A DNA stretch of 5,837 nucleotides from Ruminococcus sp. (GCA_017502425.1 JAFVVB010000179.1:1-5837), one strand, 5' to 3'; shown: positions 1 to 5,701, counted from the stretch's first letter. Notes: generated from the letters alone by a model not told the origin. Made by a program: numbers and translations.

Positions 1-138
1 CTGAGAGGGTGAGCTCCGTTTAGGAAATAGTCCGGTGGACTATTTTTAGGAGCGAAGCGTGCAGGCGGGCACCGCGAGTGCTCGGAGCGGTCGCCAAGGG
101 TGAATGAATTTTTTATAAAAATACATTGTCCCTCTCAG
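1..138. repeat. 138-nt structured element bounded by a 9-bp inverted repeat
   Basis: No reading frame crosses this stretch: all three forward frames stop within the first 21 bases. CTGAGAGGG (1-9) is exactly complementary to CCCTCTCAG (130-138), so the ends can pair and close a large fold. Inside are a perfect palindrome AAATAGTCC-GGT-GGACTATTT (25-45), extended by GCTCC (13-17) with GGAGC (49-53), and a GC-rich hairpin CGGGCAC (66-72) with GTGCTCG (78-84, one G:U). GC content is high at 60-100 and very low at 105-127. The pattern suits a small non-coding dispersed repeat or MITE-like element, or a structured RNA. The inverted repeat may continue left of the window, so the true edge is unknown. 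Confidence 0.55.
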
Positions 139-153
139 CGCGCCATAGAAATT

Positions 154-186
154 AAAGCCTATGCACTATTGTGCGTAGGCTTTTTT
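154..186 (+). terminator. Intrinsic terminator for a gene left of the window
   Basis: GCCTATGCAC (157-166) pairs with GTGCGTAGGC (171-180) through ten pairs including one G:U, around a TATT loop, and six T residues follow (181-186). Only three A residues precede the stem, so it should work mainly on the plus strand. No gene between positions 1 and 153 uses it, so it probably closes a transcript entering from outside. Confidence 0.85.
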
Positions 187-439
187 CTATTTATTGCGTG
201 CTAATAGTGGACTCGAAGGCTCGTCGTCACAAGCGATACTCGTTAAGAGCGATTCAGAGAATCACTCTTGTCCTCGTTATGCTGTTCCTCCTCTCCCCAA
301 AATCATAGATTTCGGGGACCCCTTATTCAGGTCGAGCGAAGAAGAAACGAGTATGTTGAAACGATGGCAAAAAACGAGGTAGCCCAATTATGATAAGTAA
401 AACTATTCTCAGCGAGTTAACGGTTGGCTAAAGTGATGG
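187..439. other. Gene-free stretch with a nested, branched inverted-repeat structure
   Basis: I see no convincing gene here. The region has strong internal complementarity. ATACTCGTT (236-244) pairs perfectly with AACGAGTAT (346-354). This stem encloses hairpin 245-255/259-269 (11 positions, one mismatch, 3-nt loop) and hairpin 295-303/309-317 (9 positions, one mismatch, 5-nt loop). Outside it, CGTCGT (222-227) can pair with ACGATG (361-366, one wobble), and GGCT (218-221) with AGCC (381-384). The result is a three-way-junction-like fold over about 218-384. It could be a structured RNA, a foldback or MITE-like repeat, or a mobile-element remnant. No promoter serving it is clear. Confidence 0.45.
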
Positions 440-468
440 TTGTGTTGCATAAATATTAATGATATAAT
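440..468 (+). promoter_or_regulatory. Sigma-A-type promoter of the lipoprotein gene
   Basis: A consensus -10 TATAAT (463-468) is preceded by TGA (460-462), an extended -10 element. A -35-like TTGTGT (440-445, three of six consensus bases) lies 17 bp upstream. Transcription should start near 475, giving a leader of about 25 nt. The overlapping TTGCAT (445-450) would leave only a 12-bp spacer and is less likely to be the -35. Confidence 0.7.
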
Positions 469-501
469 ATATATGATTATCATTGGAACGAGGATGATAT
501 T

Positions 502-1245
502 ATGAAAAAATCAGTATTATTGGTGTTTGTTATCATTATCTGTTTATTGTTGACATCATGTGTTAAAACCTATAATTCTATCGATGATTATCAGATTATA
601 TATGATAATGTCGAAAACGCTAATAAAACTTTTAGTGAAAGCGGACAGAAAGATACTTTGCTTGAATTTTCTGAGTATTCCTACTGCTCTTATTTACTTC
701 TTTTCCCTAGGGAAACACCTGATAGTATTACTGATTTTGAATACTATTGGAGTCAGGGTATTGATTATGACTCGTATTTCACTTACTTTACATATACTTT
801 GAGTGAATATAACTTCAATTTGTTCAGTAAATCTATCAGTGAGTTTTCTGTTTCATATGGTAACCAGACTAAAAAACCTGTTTATACAGAGACACTTTTT
901 GAATACCCTACATACATTATGAGCTGGACTAATGATGTTTATGATAGCGGAGTGTGTGAATACGTCATGTTAGATGAGGACACGCATACTGTTATTAATG
1001 TATATAAAATGTTCTGTGAACTTGATGAGATTCAAAGAATAGCTGATTTTAATATAAAGCCTGTTGATGATGATTGTCGTGCTGTTGAAACTCTCTGCGG
1101 TAATGAGAATTTCAATTTCGCTAAGCACACGGGGTTTTCTGTTTATAGCTTCCTTGACGATAATAATCAAAGGTTTGCACCTGATTTAGATGAACTTATT
1201 TATGACGATTTTTTGGAGAGTGTTATAGTAACAAGCATAGCGTAA
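502..1245 (+). CDS. Putative secreted lipoprotein of unknown function
   Basis: The 247-residue product starts MKKS and has a hydrophobic core (5-17) ending in the lipobox LTSC. Cys20 is the expected acylated residue, so the mature protein should be tethered to the outer face of the membrane after signal peptidase II cleavage. The rest is soluble, rich in Tyr, Asp, Glu and Ser, with no further membrane segment and no motif I recognise. ATG 502 follows a GAGG ribosome binding site (490-493) by 8 bases. The gene has its own extended -10 promoter and a strong terminator, so it is monocistronic. It is AT-richer than its neighbours: 19 of 60 bases are G or C in both 841-900 and 961-1020, against 32 of 60 in 2041-2100 and 29 of 60 in 4561-4620. 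This hints at a different origin or weak constraint. The lipoprotein call is firm; function is unknown. Confidence 0.9.
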   Translation: MKKSVLLVFVIIICLLLTSCVKTYNSIDDYQIIYDNVENANKTFSESGQKDTLLEFSEYSYCSYLLLFPRETPDSITDFEYYWSQGIDYDSYFTYFTYTLSEYNFNLFSKSISEFSVSYGNQTKKPVYTETLFEYPTYIMSWTNDVYDSGVCEYVMLDEDTHTVINVYKMFCELDEIQRIADFNIKPVDDDCRAVETLCGNENFNFAKHTGFSVYSFLDDNNQRFAPDLDELIYDDFLESVIVTSIA

Positions 1246-1275
1246 AAAAGCCTGACAATTATGTCAGGCTTTTTT
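1244..1275. terminator. Bidirectional intrinsic terminator between convergent genes
   Basis: A perfect 14-bp stem, AAAAAAGCCTGACA (1244-1257) with TGTCAGGCTTTTTT (1262-1275), closes an ATTA loop. A-run and T-run flank the GC core symmetrically, so it should terminate in both directions: the lipoprotein transcript from the left and the leftward membrane-protein/peptidase operon from the right. It overlaps the last bases of the lipoprotein stop codon and lies 8 bases from the peptidase stop. Confidence 0.95.
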
Positions 1276-1283
1276 ATACTTTA

Positions 1284-2720
1284 TTAGCATTGTTTGATGA
1301 GTCTGATGTAAAACTCGGCTGCTTTGTGAGCGCATTCTACTCTGATTCGCTCGTTGTTGCCGTGGATGGTAGAGCGTTCTTGTGCTGTTAAATCCATCGC
1401 TGAAAAGCGGTATACTTTATCACAGATTCTGCCGTAATGACGGCTGTCGGAACACTGTACCATCAAGTACGGTGAAGTGATACATCCTTTCCACGTTGAA
1501 GCGACAGCTTTCGCTACTTTTTCATATGCTTCGCACCCGGTCTGAGAGATACGTGAGGGATTCATACCGCTGATTACTGAAAGAGAGATTGAATCATCAT
1601 TTATGGTTTTCTTTAAGTATTTTGTAGCAGATTCAATACTATCCTCAGGGTTTAGTCTGATGTTTGATACCATCGATGCTTTCGGTGGAATAACATTAGC
1701 GGCATCACTGCCCTGCATCTGAGTGAAAGCGACGGTAGTTCTCAGTAATGCATTCATTTCGCCACCCTGAATTTTTCCTAATAATGCTAGCACAGGGGAG
1801 AATATCCACAGATTAGCAAATATCATTCGGTATATAAAAGTCGAGTGTCTGCCGAGAGTGTCAAACATTTCAGCAACCGGTTTAGTGATGTGGCATTTAA
1901 ACGGATTTTTCTCGATTTTTACGCACGCTTTCGAGAGAATTCCTACTGGTGTGTGTGGCTTTGGAGCAGATGCGTGACCGCCTGCTGATTTGGTTTCGTA
2001 TTTGATGTCAACCATACCTTTTTCAGCAATACCGATGAGACCGCACGGTTTCTTTACTCCTGGGAACACATTCTCAACTACGGCGCCACCTTCGTCTACT
2101 ACTAAAGAGAGCTCAATACCGCTTTCTTCAAAGTAGTCAACGATGTTCAAAGCTCCTTTTCCGTTTATTTCTTCACCGCCTGAAAACGCAAAGTATATGT
2201 CATTTTCAGGAGTGTAGCCTTTTGAAATAAGATGGTCAGCCGAGAAAAGCACGCCGTTAAAAGTAACCTTAGTATCGAGTGTACCTCTACCCCAGACAAC
2301 ACCGTCTTCTAAAATAGCATCAAACGCAGGCTTTTCCCACATTTCTTCGTTTACTGGTACGACGTCATAGTGTGCCATGAGCACAGTAGGTTTACCATCG
2401 TTTTTACCTTTCCATCTGAAAAGCAAAGCTCGGTCAGGTAAACGTTTGAATTCGCATTTTTCAAAAACATTTGGATAAAGAGCAGGAAGACTATCTATCA
2501 GTCCTTCAAATTCTTTATCATCTTCTTTTTCCTTTTCGCGATAAGAAACTGTTTTGAATCGTACTAAAGTGCGTAAGTTTTCGATGCACTTGTCTTTATC
2601 AAAAGCCTCTTCGTTTTCAAAAAGCTCTACTTCAGGTTTTTTTCTGAACATTGCTGTGCGTATGAAAATGACAGCAAAAAACAGAGCTAAAACTAATAAA
2701 ATAATATATAAAGCAATCAT
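1284..2720 (-). CDS. Membrane-anchored M20-family metallopeptidase, carboxypeptidase S/PM20D1-like
   Basis: This 478-residue zinc hydrolase should cleave a peptide or N-acyl-amino-acid amide bond. The M20 residues are all present. HYD holds metal ligand His117 and Asp119; GRGTLDTK holds bridging Asp149; GGEE holds general base Glu183 and ligand Glu184; VDEGG holds ligand Asp209; and HGNNERI holds ligand His453. GGHAS (247-251) marks the dimerisation/lid domain. The hydrophobic stretch 297-315 and the later LRTTVAFT...NVIPP region (326-346) resemble carboxypeptidase S and PM20D1 more than PepV or DapE. Residues 3-20 form an N-terminal membrane anchor with no charge before it and R21, R26, K27 and K28 after it. 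The positive-inside rule therefore favours a cytoplasmic catalytic domain. It is the last gene of a three-gene operon, 3 bases after the preceding stop. AAAGGA (2733-2738) is 12 bases from the start, a long spacing, so translation is probably coupled. Substrate is unknown. Confidence 0.93.
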   Translation of the reverse strand: MIALYIILLVLALFFAVIFIRTAMFRKKPEVELFENEEAFDKDKCIENLRTLVRFKTVSYREKEKEDDKEFEGLIDSLPALYPNVFEKCEFKRLPDRALLFRWKGKNDGKPTVLMAHYDVVPVNEEMWEKPAFDAILEDGVVWGRGTLDTKVTFNGVLFSADHLISKGYTPENDIYFAFSGGEEINGKGALNIVDYFEESGIELSLVVDEGGAVVENVFPGVKKPCGLIGIAEKGMVDIKYETKSAGGHASAPKPHTPVGILSKACVKIEKNPFKCHITKPVAEMFDTLGRHSTFIYRMIFANLWIFSPVLALLGKIQGGEMNALLRTTVAFTQMQGSDAANVIPPKASMVSNIRLNPEDSIESATKYLKKTINDDSISLSVISGMNPSRISQTGCEAYEKVAKAVASTWKGCITSPYLMVQCSDSRHYGRICDKVYRFSAMDLTAQERSTIHGNNERIRVECAHKAAEFYIRLIKQC

Positions 2721-2723
2721 AGT

Positions 2724-3389
2724 TTAAAGCATTCCTTTTTTGTACATAATTCTGGCTACTAATACGGTGAAAAGTACACCGACAGGTACAATTATACCTA
2801 CTGTGCCTGCGTTTAATGCAGGTACAAAAATGAAGAGTATCAGCATCAATAGAACAGGAAGTACAGAAAGCTTTAAGTTCTTTGAAATGAATACTACCGC
2901 AAGTCCACCGAAAAGTGCAGGAAGAATCATAGCAAAAGCAGGTTCAAGCACAGGAGATTCAAGTATAGGTGTCAAAGGAATGATGAGAATAACGCCGATG
3001 ATAATAATGATGGTTGTAACGATACTTGAGATAGCGATGGAAATAGTAGAAATAACTTCGCCTTCTTCGCTAGATGCTTTGACGTTTGCGCGCTCCATCG
3101 CATCAATAGCACATGGTAGCTTTAAATTAGAAATGTTACCAGTTACAAAAGAGAGATATGTACCACCAGCGCCGAGCATCGGAACGTAAGTGAATACTTC
3201 CACGATACCTACTGCCCAGTACATCGGCAAAGTAGCGAACAATCCTTTTGAAAGTGCTTTATAATCAGGAGTGCATGAGAAGATGATAGATAAAACAAGC
3301 GGGAAAGCAAGTAATATCACAGCGATAGTAAGACCCCATATTTTACCATAGCGGTGTACAGAGTCCATATATGATAAGTTCTTTTTCAT
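2724..3389 (-). CDS. Polytopic membrane protein, putative partner of the DUF5058-like protein
   Basis: The 221-residue hydrophobic protein has about six predicted membrane segments (roughly 17-38, 52-70, 112-138, 149-168, 172-191, 194-214). A polar stretch between the second and third contains GGTYLSFVTGNISNLKLP (75-92) and then an acidic segment (99-111). The GN..N...P pattern in a membrane protein loosely recalls the conserved Gly/Asn/Pro motif of nucleoside-recognition (GATE) proteins such as SpmA and YjiG, but this is weak. I do not recognise a named family. The start is secure: AGGAGGTGA (complement of 3397-3405), a full match to the anti-Shine-Dalgarno sequence, lies 7 bases upstream. 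The ATG overlaps the stop of the preceding gene by one base (TAATG), so translation is coupled and equal amounts of the two membrane proteins are likely. It may form a transporter or channel with that protein; this is inference from gene order. Confidence 0.85.
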   Translation of the reverse strand: MKKNLSYMDSVHRYGKIWGLTIAVILLAFPLVLSIIFSCTPDYKALSKGLFATLPMYWAVGIVEVFTYVPMLGAGGTYLSFVTGNISNLKLPCAIDAMERANVKASSEEGEVISTISIAISSIVTTIIIIIGVILIIPLTPILESPVLEPAFAMILPALFGGLAVVFISKNLKLSVLPVLLMLILFIFVPALNAGTVGIIVPVGVLFTVLVARIMYKKGML

Positions 3390-4165
3390 TATGCGGTCAC
3401 CTCCTGAAGCATTTGGGTGGTTATCTCATAACCACCGAAAATATTAGTGAACAGTATTGCTGATGCCATACCTACAATAAGCGAAATCGGAAGAGCATAG
3501 TCGGTGAGCCAACGGATTTTTAGTTTAGTAGCTAAAAGTCCCAGTATAGCCATAAAAACAGCAGATACTCCCATTACGCACACAGGTGTCAGTCCCTGTA
3601 AAAAGCCTTTTGAGATGTATGTAACGTCACAGAATACGTAGCCTAAAAAAGCGGAAATCATACCTAAAAACATAGCGTTGTTGAATATCTCGCTCCACTT
3701 TTTATCCTTTAAGCCGATTTTGTTCATACCACTCTGGATTTTTTTAGTAACCAGCGGAGCTAAAATAAGGCTTGCGGCTATGGATAAAGTCATAACCCAC
3801 ACTACGGTAACGTAAATGGATGGGTCGGTGATGGTAGTACCCGCGCCTTGACCGAGTGCCTCTAAAGCATTACCAGCAGCGACTGTTTCGTAGGTAATAG
3901 AGCCGATAACCGAGAGTCTCAGCCACGGTAACGGAATACCTAAACTCTTTGATAATGCTACTACACCGACTAAAACTGCAATAGCAGGAGCAATAGTGAA
4001 TATAGCAGAGGATGAAATAGTTTTTTTGATAGTTGAGCTTTTGATGTTCAGCTCTTTTGCACGTTTTAGCGCTCGCACTAAAAAGAAAACGGACTGAGCC
4101 AGCACAACTGAAATGATGATTCCGACCATAATGTAAATAATCGGACTGTTTACTGAAAACTCCAT
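3389..4165 (-). CDS. DUF5058-like integral membrane protein, putative transporter subunit
   Basis: The 258-residue first gene of the leftward operon has about six membrane segments (8-30, 50-72, 118-139, 161-181, 190-212, 224-245). From memory, the N-terminal half fits the DUF5058 family of Firmicutes membrane proteins: an initial NSP followed by a helix, a basic cytoplasmic loop (31-48), then SSSAIFTIAPAIAVLVGV (51-68) and LPWLRLSVIGSITYET (79-94). No biochemical role is known to me. ATG 4165 is set by AAAGGAG (complement of 4173-4179), 7 bases away, and follows a near-consensus promoter. The next gene overlaps by one base and encodes another membrane protein, and the third encodes an M20 peptidase. 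A role in moving the peptidase's substrate or product is the simplest reading of the context, but transport direction and substrate are not readable from the sequence. Confidence 0.85.
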   Translation of the reverse strand: MEFSVNSPIIYIMVGIIISVVLAQSVFFLVRALKRAKELNIKSSTIKKTISSSAIFTIAPAIAVLVGVVALSKSLGIPLPWLRLSVIGSITYETVAAGNALEALGQGAGTTITDPSIYVTVVWVMTLSIAASLILAPLVTKKIQSGMNKIGLKDKKWSEIFNNAMFLGMISAFLGYVFCDVTYISKGFLQGLTPVCVMGVSAVFMAILGLLATKLKIRWLTDYALPISLIVGMASAILFTNIFGGYEITTQMLQEVTA

Positions 4166-4195
4166 AGTGATTCTCCTTTATTATTTTATAATTTG

Positions 4196-4224
4196 ATTAT
4201 AATATAGATATGTTGAAAATTCAA
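4196..4224 (-). promoter_or_regulatory. Promoter of the DUF5058-like/M20 peptidase operon
   Basis: On the minus strand, -35 TTGAAT (complement of 4219-4224, four of six consensus bases) and a perfect -10 TATAAT (complement of 4196-4201) are separated by exactly 17 bp. Transcription should begin near 4189, leaving a leader of only about 24 nt with no room for a riboswitch. It diverges from the thiT promoter; the two -35 boxes are about 40 bp apart. No clear operator dyad is visible between them. Confidence 0.8.
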
Positions 4225-4262
4225 TATTCTGGCAAAATGAGAAGTTTTTTGTAAAAATACGC

Positions 4263-4291
4263 TTGACAAATACTCTTTGCTGATGTAATCT
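4263..4291 (+). promoter_or_regulatory. Promoter of the TPP riboswitch-thiT transcript
   Basis: A consensus -35 TTGACA (4263-4268) is clear. Two -10 choices exist: TAATCT (4286-4291) at 17 bp with three of six matches, or TGTAAT (4284-4289) at 15 bp with five of six matches and an upstream TGA resembling an extended -10. Either starts transcription near 4296, before the riboswitch and its 5' antiterminator strand (4307-4320). Confidence 0.7.
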
Positions 4292-4311
4292 AAACCTGTA
4301 AAATTTCAAAA

Positions 4312-4424
4312 AGCACCACAGGGGGTGCCGATGCTAAAGTCGGCTGAGATTGGAATGGACGTTTTCCTGACCCTGCAACAGTAGTTGCGAACCTGATACG
4401 GATAATGCCGGCGTAGGGAGTAGT
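4312..4424 (+). ncRNA. TPP (THI-element) riboswitch aptamer
   Basis: The conserved thiamine pyrophosphate aptamer blocks occur in order and orientation: GGGGGTGCC (4321-4329), CTGAGA (4344-4349), ACCTGAT (4391-4397), GGATAATGCC (4400-4409) and GCGTAGGGA (4411-4419). An optional P3-type extension (GGAA 4352-4355 with TTCC 4363-4366) and a short helix GCAAC (4375-4379)/GTTGC (4384-4388) are also present. Binding of TPP should favour the terminator just downstream and switch off thiT, the usual arrangement in Firmicutes. The limits of helix P1 are uncertain because its two strands pair poorly in my reading. Confidence 0.97.
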
Positions 4425-4435
4425 TTTAGTGATTG

Positions 4436-4462
4436 ACACCATACGCAAGTGTGGTGTTTTTT
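4436..4462 (+). terminator. Riboswitch-controlled intrinsic terminator
   Basis: ACACCATAC (4436-4444) pairs with GTGTGGTGT (4449-4457) through nine pairs, one of them G:U, capped by a GCAA tetraloop and followed by T 4457-4462. It lies between the aptamer and the thiT ribosome binding site. Its 3' half and U-tract (4450-4463) can instead pair with 4307-4320, immediately 5' of the aptamer core, over 14 consecutive pairs with one G:U. That gives a plausible antiterminator for the ligand-free state. Confidence 0.93.
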
Positions 4463-4468
4463 GCATTT

Positions 4469-4475
4469 AAAGGAG
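4469..4475 (+). promoter_or_regulatory. Ribosome binding site fixing the thiT start
   Basis: AAAGGAG lies 8 bases before ATG 4484. The open frame extends upstream to a TTG at 4433, but those 17 codons are the terminator hairpin itself, so 4484 is the true start. Confidence 0.9.
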
Positions 4476-4483
4476 TGTTTTTT

Positions 4484-5131
4484 ATGAAAAATGTAAATCA
4501 GAAAACCTTACGTCTGGTAACTTCAGGCGTGCTCATCGGCTTAGCATCGGTGTTGTCGGTAATCAAGGTGTTTGCGCTACCGTTTGGCGGTTCGGTGACA
4601 CTTTTCTCGATGGTTCCTATACTCGTGCTTTCGTATATGTACGGTGTAAGATGGGGACTGCTCAGCGGCATGGTGTACGGTGTTTTACAGATGATTTTAG
4701 GTGCTACTATGAGTCAGGCTTTTGCAGGACTCGATGGATTTGCGATTGTTATTATGGCATTACTTGATTACATCGTAGCGTATGTGGTGATTGGTTTTAG
4801 CGGTGTTTTCAAGGGTAAAATCAAAAACCACACAGTAGCGTTTTCTTTAGGCGCTGTTGTAGCTATTTTGCTCAGACTTTTATGTCACTTTTTATCCGGC
4901 TGGATTCTATGGGGAAGCTACGCATCGAGTTATTTTGAAGAGATGAACAACTCTTTCGGAAACTTTATGTTAGATGCTTTTGATGGCCAGCTTTTAGCGG
5001 CTTTGTACTCACTTGTTTATAACTCATCATATATGCTTCCTGAACTTTTCATGTCAGTTATCGGCATCGTTGCGTTAATGTCAGTTAAGCCTTTAAGAGA
5101 GCGTATTATTGATTCAAGCAAAGCGTTTTAA
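4484..5131 (+). CDS. thiT: Thiamine transporter ThiT, ECF S-component
   Basis: This 215-residue membrane protein is the substrate-binding subunit of an energy-coupling factor transporter. It binds thiamine outside the cell and needs EcfA, EcfA' and EcfT, not encoded here. It has about six hydrophobic helices. Family signatures are FGGSVTLFSMVPI (34-46), LLDY (93-96), HFLSGWILWGSYA (135-147) and YSLVYNSSYMLPE (175-187). His135, Gly139 and Trp143 match the spacing of thiamine-contacting His125, Gly129 and Trp133 of Lactococcus lactis ThiT; Tyr175 and Asn180 match Tyr146 and Asn151; Asp95-Tyr96 takes the place of Glu84-Tyr85. From Trp143 to Asn180 is 37 residues against 18 in the Lactococcus protein, so an insertion of about 19 (around 148-171) lies between the last two helices. 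The TPP riboswitch and terminator directly upstream support the assignment and give feedback repression. No clear terminator follows. Confidence 0.95.
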   Translation: MKNVNQKTLRLVTSGVLIGLASVLSVIKVFALPFGGSVTLFSMVPILVLSYMYGVRWGLLSGMVYGVLQMILGATMSQAFAGLDGFAIVIMALLDYIVAYVVIGFSGVFKGKIKNHTVAFSLGAVVAILLRLLCHFLSGWILWGSYASSYFEEMNNSFGNFMLDAFDGQLLAALYSLVYNSSYMLPELFMSVIGIVALMSVKPLRERIIDSSKAF

Positions 5132-5193
5132 TAGTGTAAAATTTACTAAATTATGAACTTTTGCAATACTTTGTAAATTTAAGCGGATATGTC

Positions 5194-5222
5194 TTGCTTT
5201 CTAGCGATGGTTACATTATACT
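5194..5222 (+). promoter_or_regulatory. Promoter of the small membrane protein gene
   Basis: TTGCTT (5194-5199, three of six consensus bases) and TATACT (5217-5222, five of six) are spaced 17 bp apart, 22 bases before the start codon. The intergenic DNA before it holds an AT-rich 8-bp inverted repeat (5139-5146/5173-5180) but no GC-stem terminator, so some thiT readthrough may also reach this gene. Confidence 0.55.
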
Positions 5223-5244
5223 TAGGGCATGAAAGGGAAAAGCT

Positions 5245-5655
5245 ATGAATAAAGACACTAACATTCCGCTGAAAAAAAGAATACTGAAGACAACGAAAAA
5301 ATGGTTGATGGTTATTTTAAATCCTCGACTGTTGCTGTGTTTATTTATTGCGTGGATGATTACTAACGGATGGAGTTACGTACTTACTGTTATTGGTACG
5401 TTGCTGAATATTCCGTGGATGATAATAACGGGTACTGCGTATATGAGCTTGCTGTGGGTACCGTTCACACCTGAAAAGATTCTGACGGTTATCATAGCTC
5501 TGTTTTTAATGCGTCTAATTTTCCCGAGAGATAAGAAGACTATCGGTGTGTTACGCGATGAACTTCATAAACTCAAAACGGCGTATATCCGTTCAAGAGA
5601 TAAACGCAGAGCTAAACGTAAAGTTAAAAAATCAAAAGTTGTCAGAGTAAAGTAA
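5245..5655 (+). CDS. Conserved small membrane protein of unknown function
   Basis: The 136-residue protein has a basic N-terminus (10-19), about three hydrophobic segments (28-50, 54-72, 78-93) and a strongly basic C-terminal tail (105-136, with RDKRRAKRKVKK at 118-129). The tail should sit in the cytoplasm, where it could touch nucleic acid or phospholipid. From memory, the NPRLLLCLFIAWMITNGW block (26-43), WVPFTPEKI (71-79) and FPRDKKTIGVLRDELHK (93-109) resemble a recurrent unnamed clostridial membrane protein; I know no function for it. ATG 5245 follows AAAGGG (5232-5237) by 7 bases. Its own promoter and a strong terminator make it a single-gene unit, and nothing in the sequence ties it to thiamine uptake. 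Confidence 0.88.
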   Translation: MNKDTNIPLKKRILKTTKKWLMVILNPRLLLCLFIAWMITNGWSYVLTVIGTLLNIPWMIITGTAYMSLLWVPFTPEKILTVIIALFLMRLIFPRDKKTIGVLRDELHKLKTAYIRSRDKRRAKRKVKKSKVVRVK

Positions 5656-5665
5656 AAGATATATT

Positions 5666-5701
5666 AAAGGCTCCGCTGCACAGTTGTAGCGGAGCTTTTT
5701 T
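5666..5701 (+). terminator. Intrinsic terminator of the small membrane protein gene
   Basis: GCTCCGCTGCA (5670-5680) pairs with TGTAGCGGAGC (5685-5695) through 11 pairs with one G:U, around a CAGT loop, followed by six T (5696-5701). It lies 10-15 bases after the stop codon. Confidence 0.93.

Noticed and set aside
130..145. tRNA-like 3' end (CCCTCTCAGCGCGCCA)
   Set aside because: No cloverleaf can be drawn upstream; the bases are explained by the inverted repeat with 1-9.
194..382. 62-codon open frame starting with TTG
   Set aside because: It has no ribosome binding site, overlaps the nested inverted repeats almost completely, and shows no domain-like pattern; it is more likely structural or non-coding DNA.
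560..1170. Alternative open frames inside the lipoprotein gene (560-802 on plus, 970-1170 on minus)
   Set aside because: They lack ribosome binding sites and overlap a gene with a clear signal peptide, promoter and terminator.
2740..3189. 149-codon plus-strand frame opposite the second membrane protein gene
   Set aside because: It is antisense to a gene with a perfect Shine-Dalgarno and coupled start, and its low-complexity product looks like a reverse-complement shadow.
4433..4483. Upstream extension of thiT by 17 codons from TTG 4433
   Set aside because: It would translate the terminator hairpin; ATG 4484 has a well-spaced AAAGGAG and begins a normal ThiT N-terminus.
5136..5180. AT-rich inverted repeat after thiT as a terminator
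   Set aside because: The stem has only one G:C pair and no T-run, so it is not convincing.
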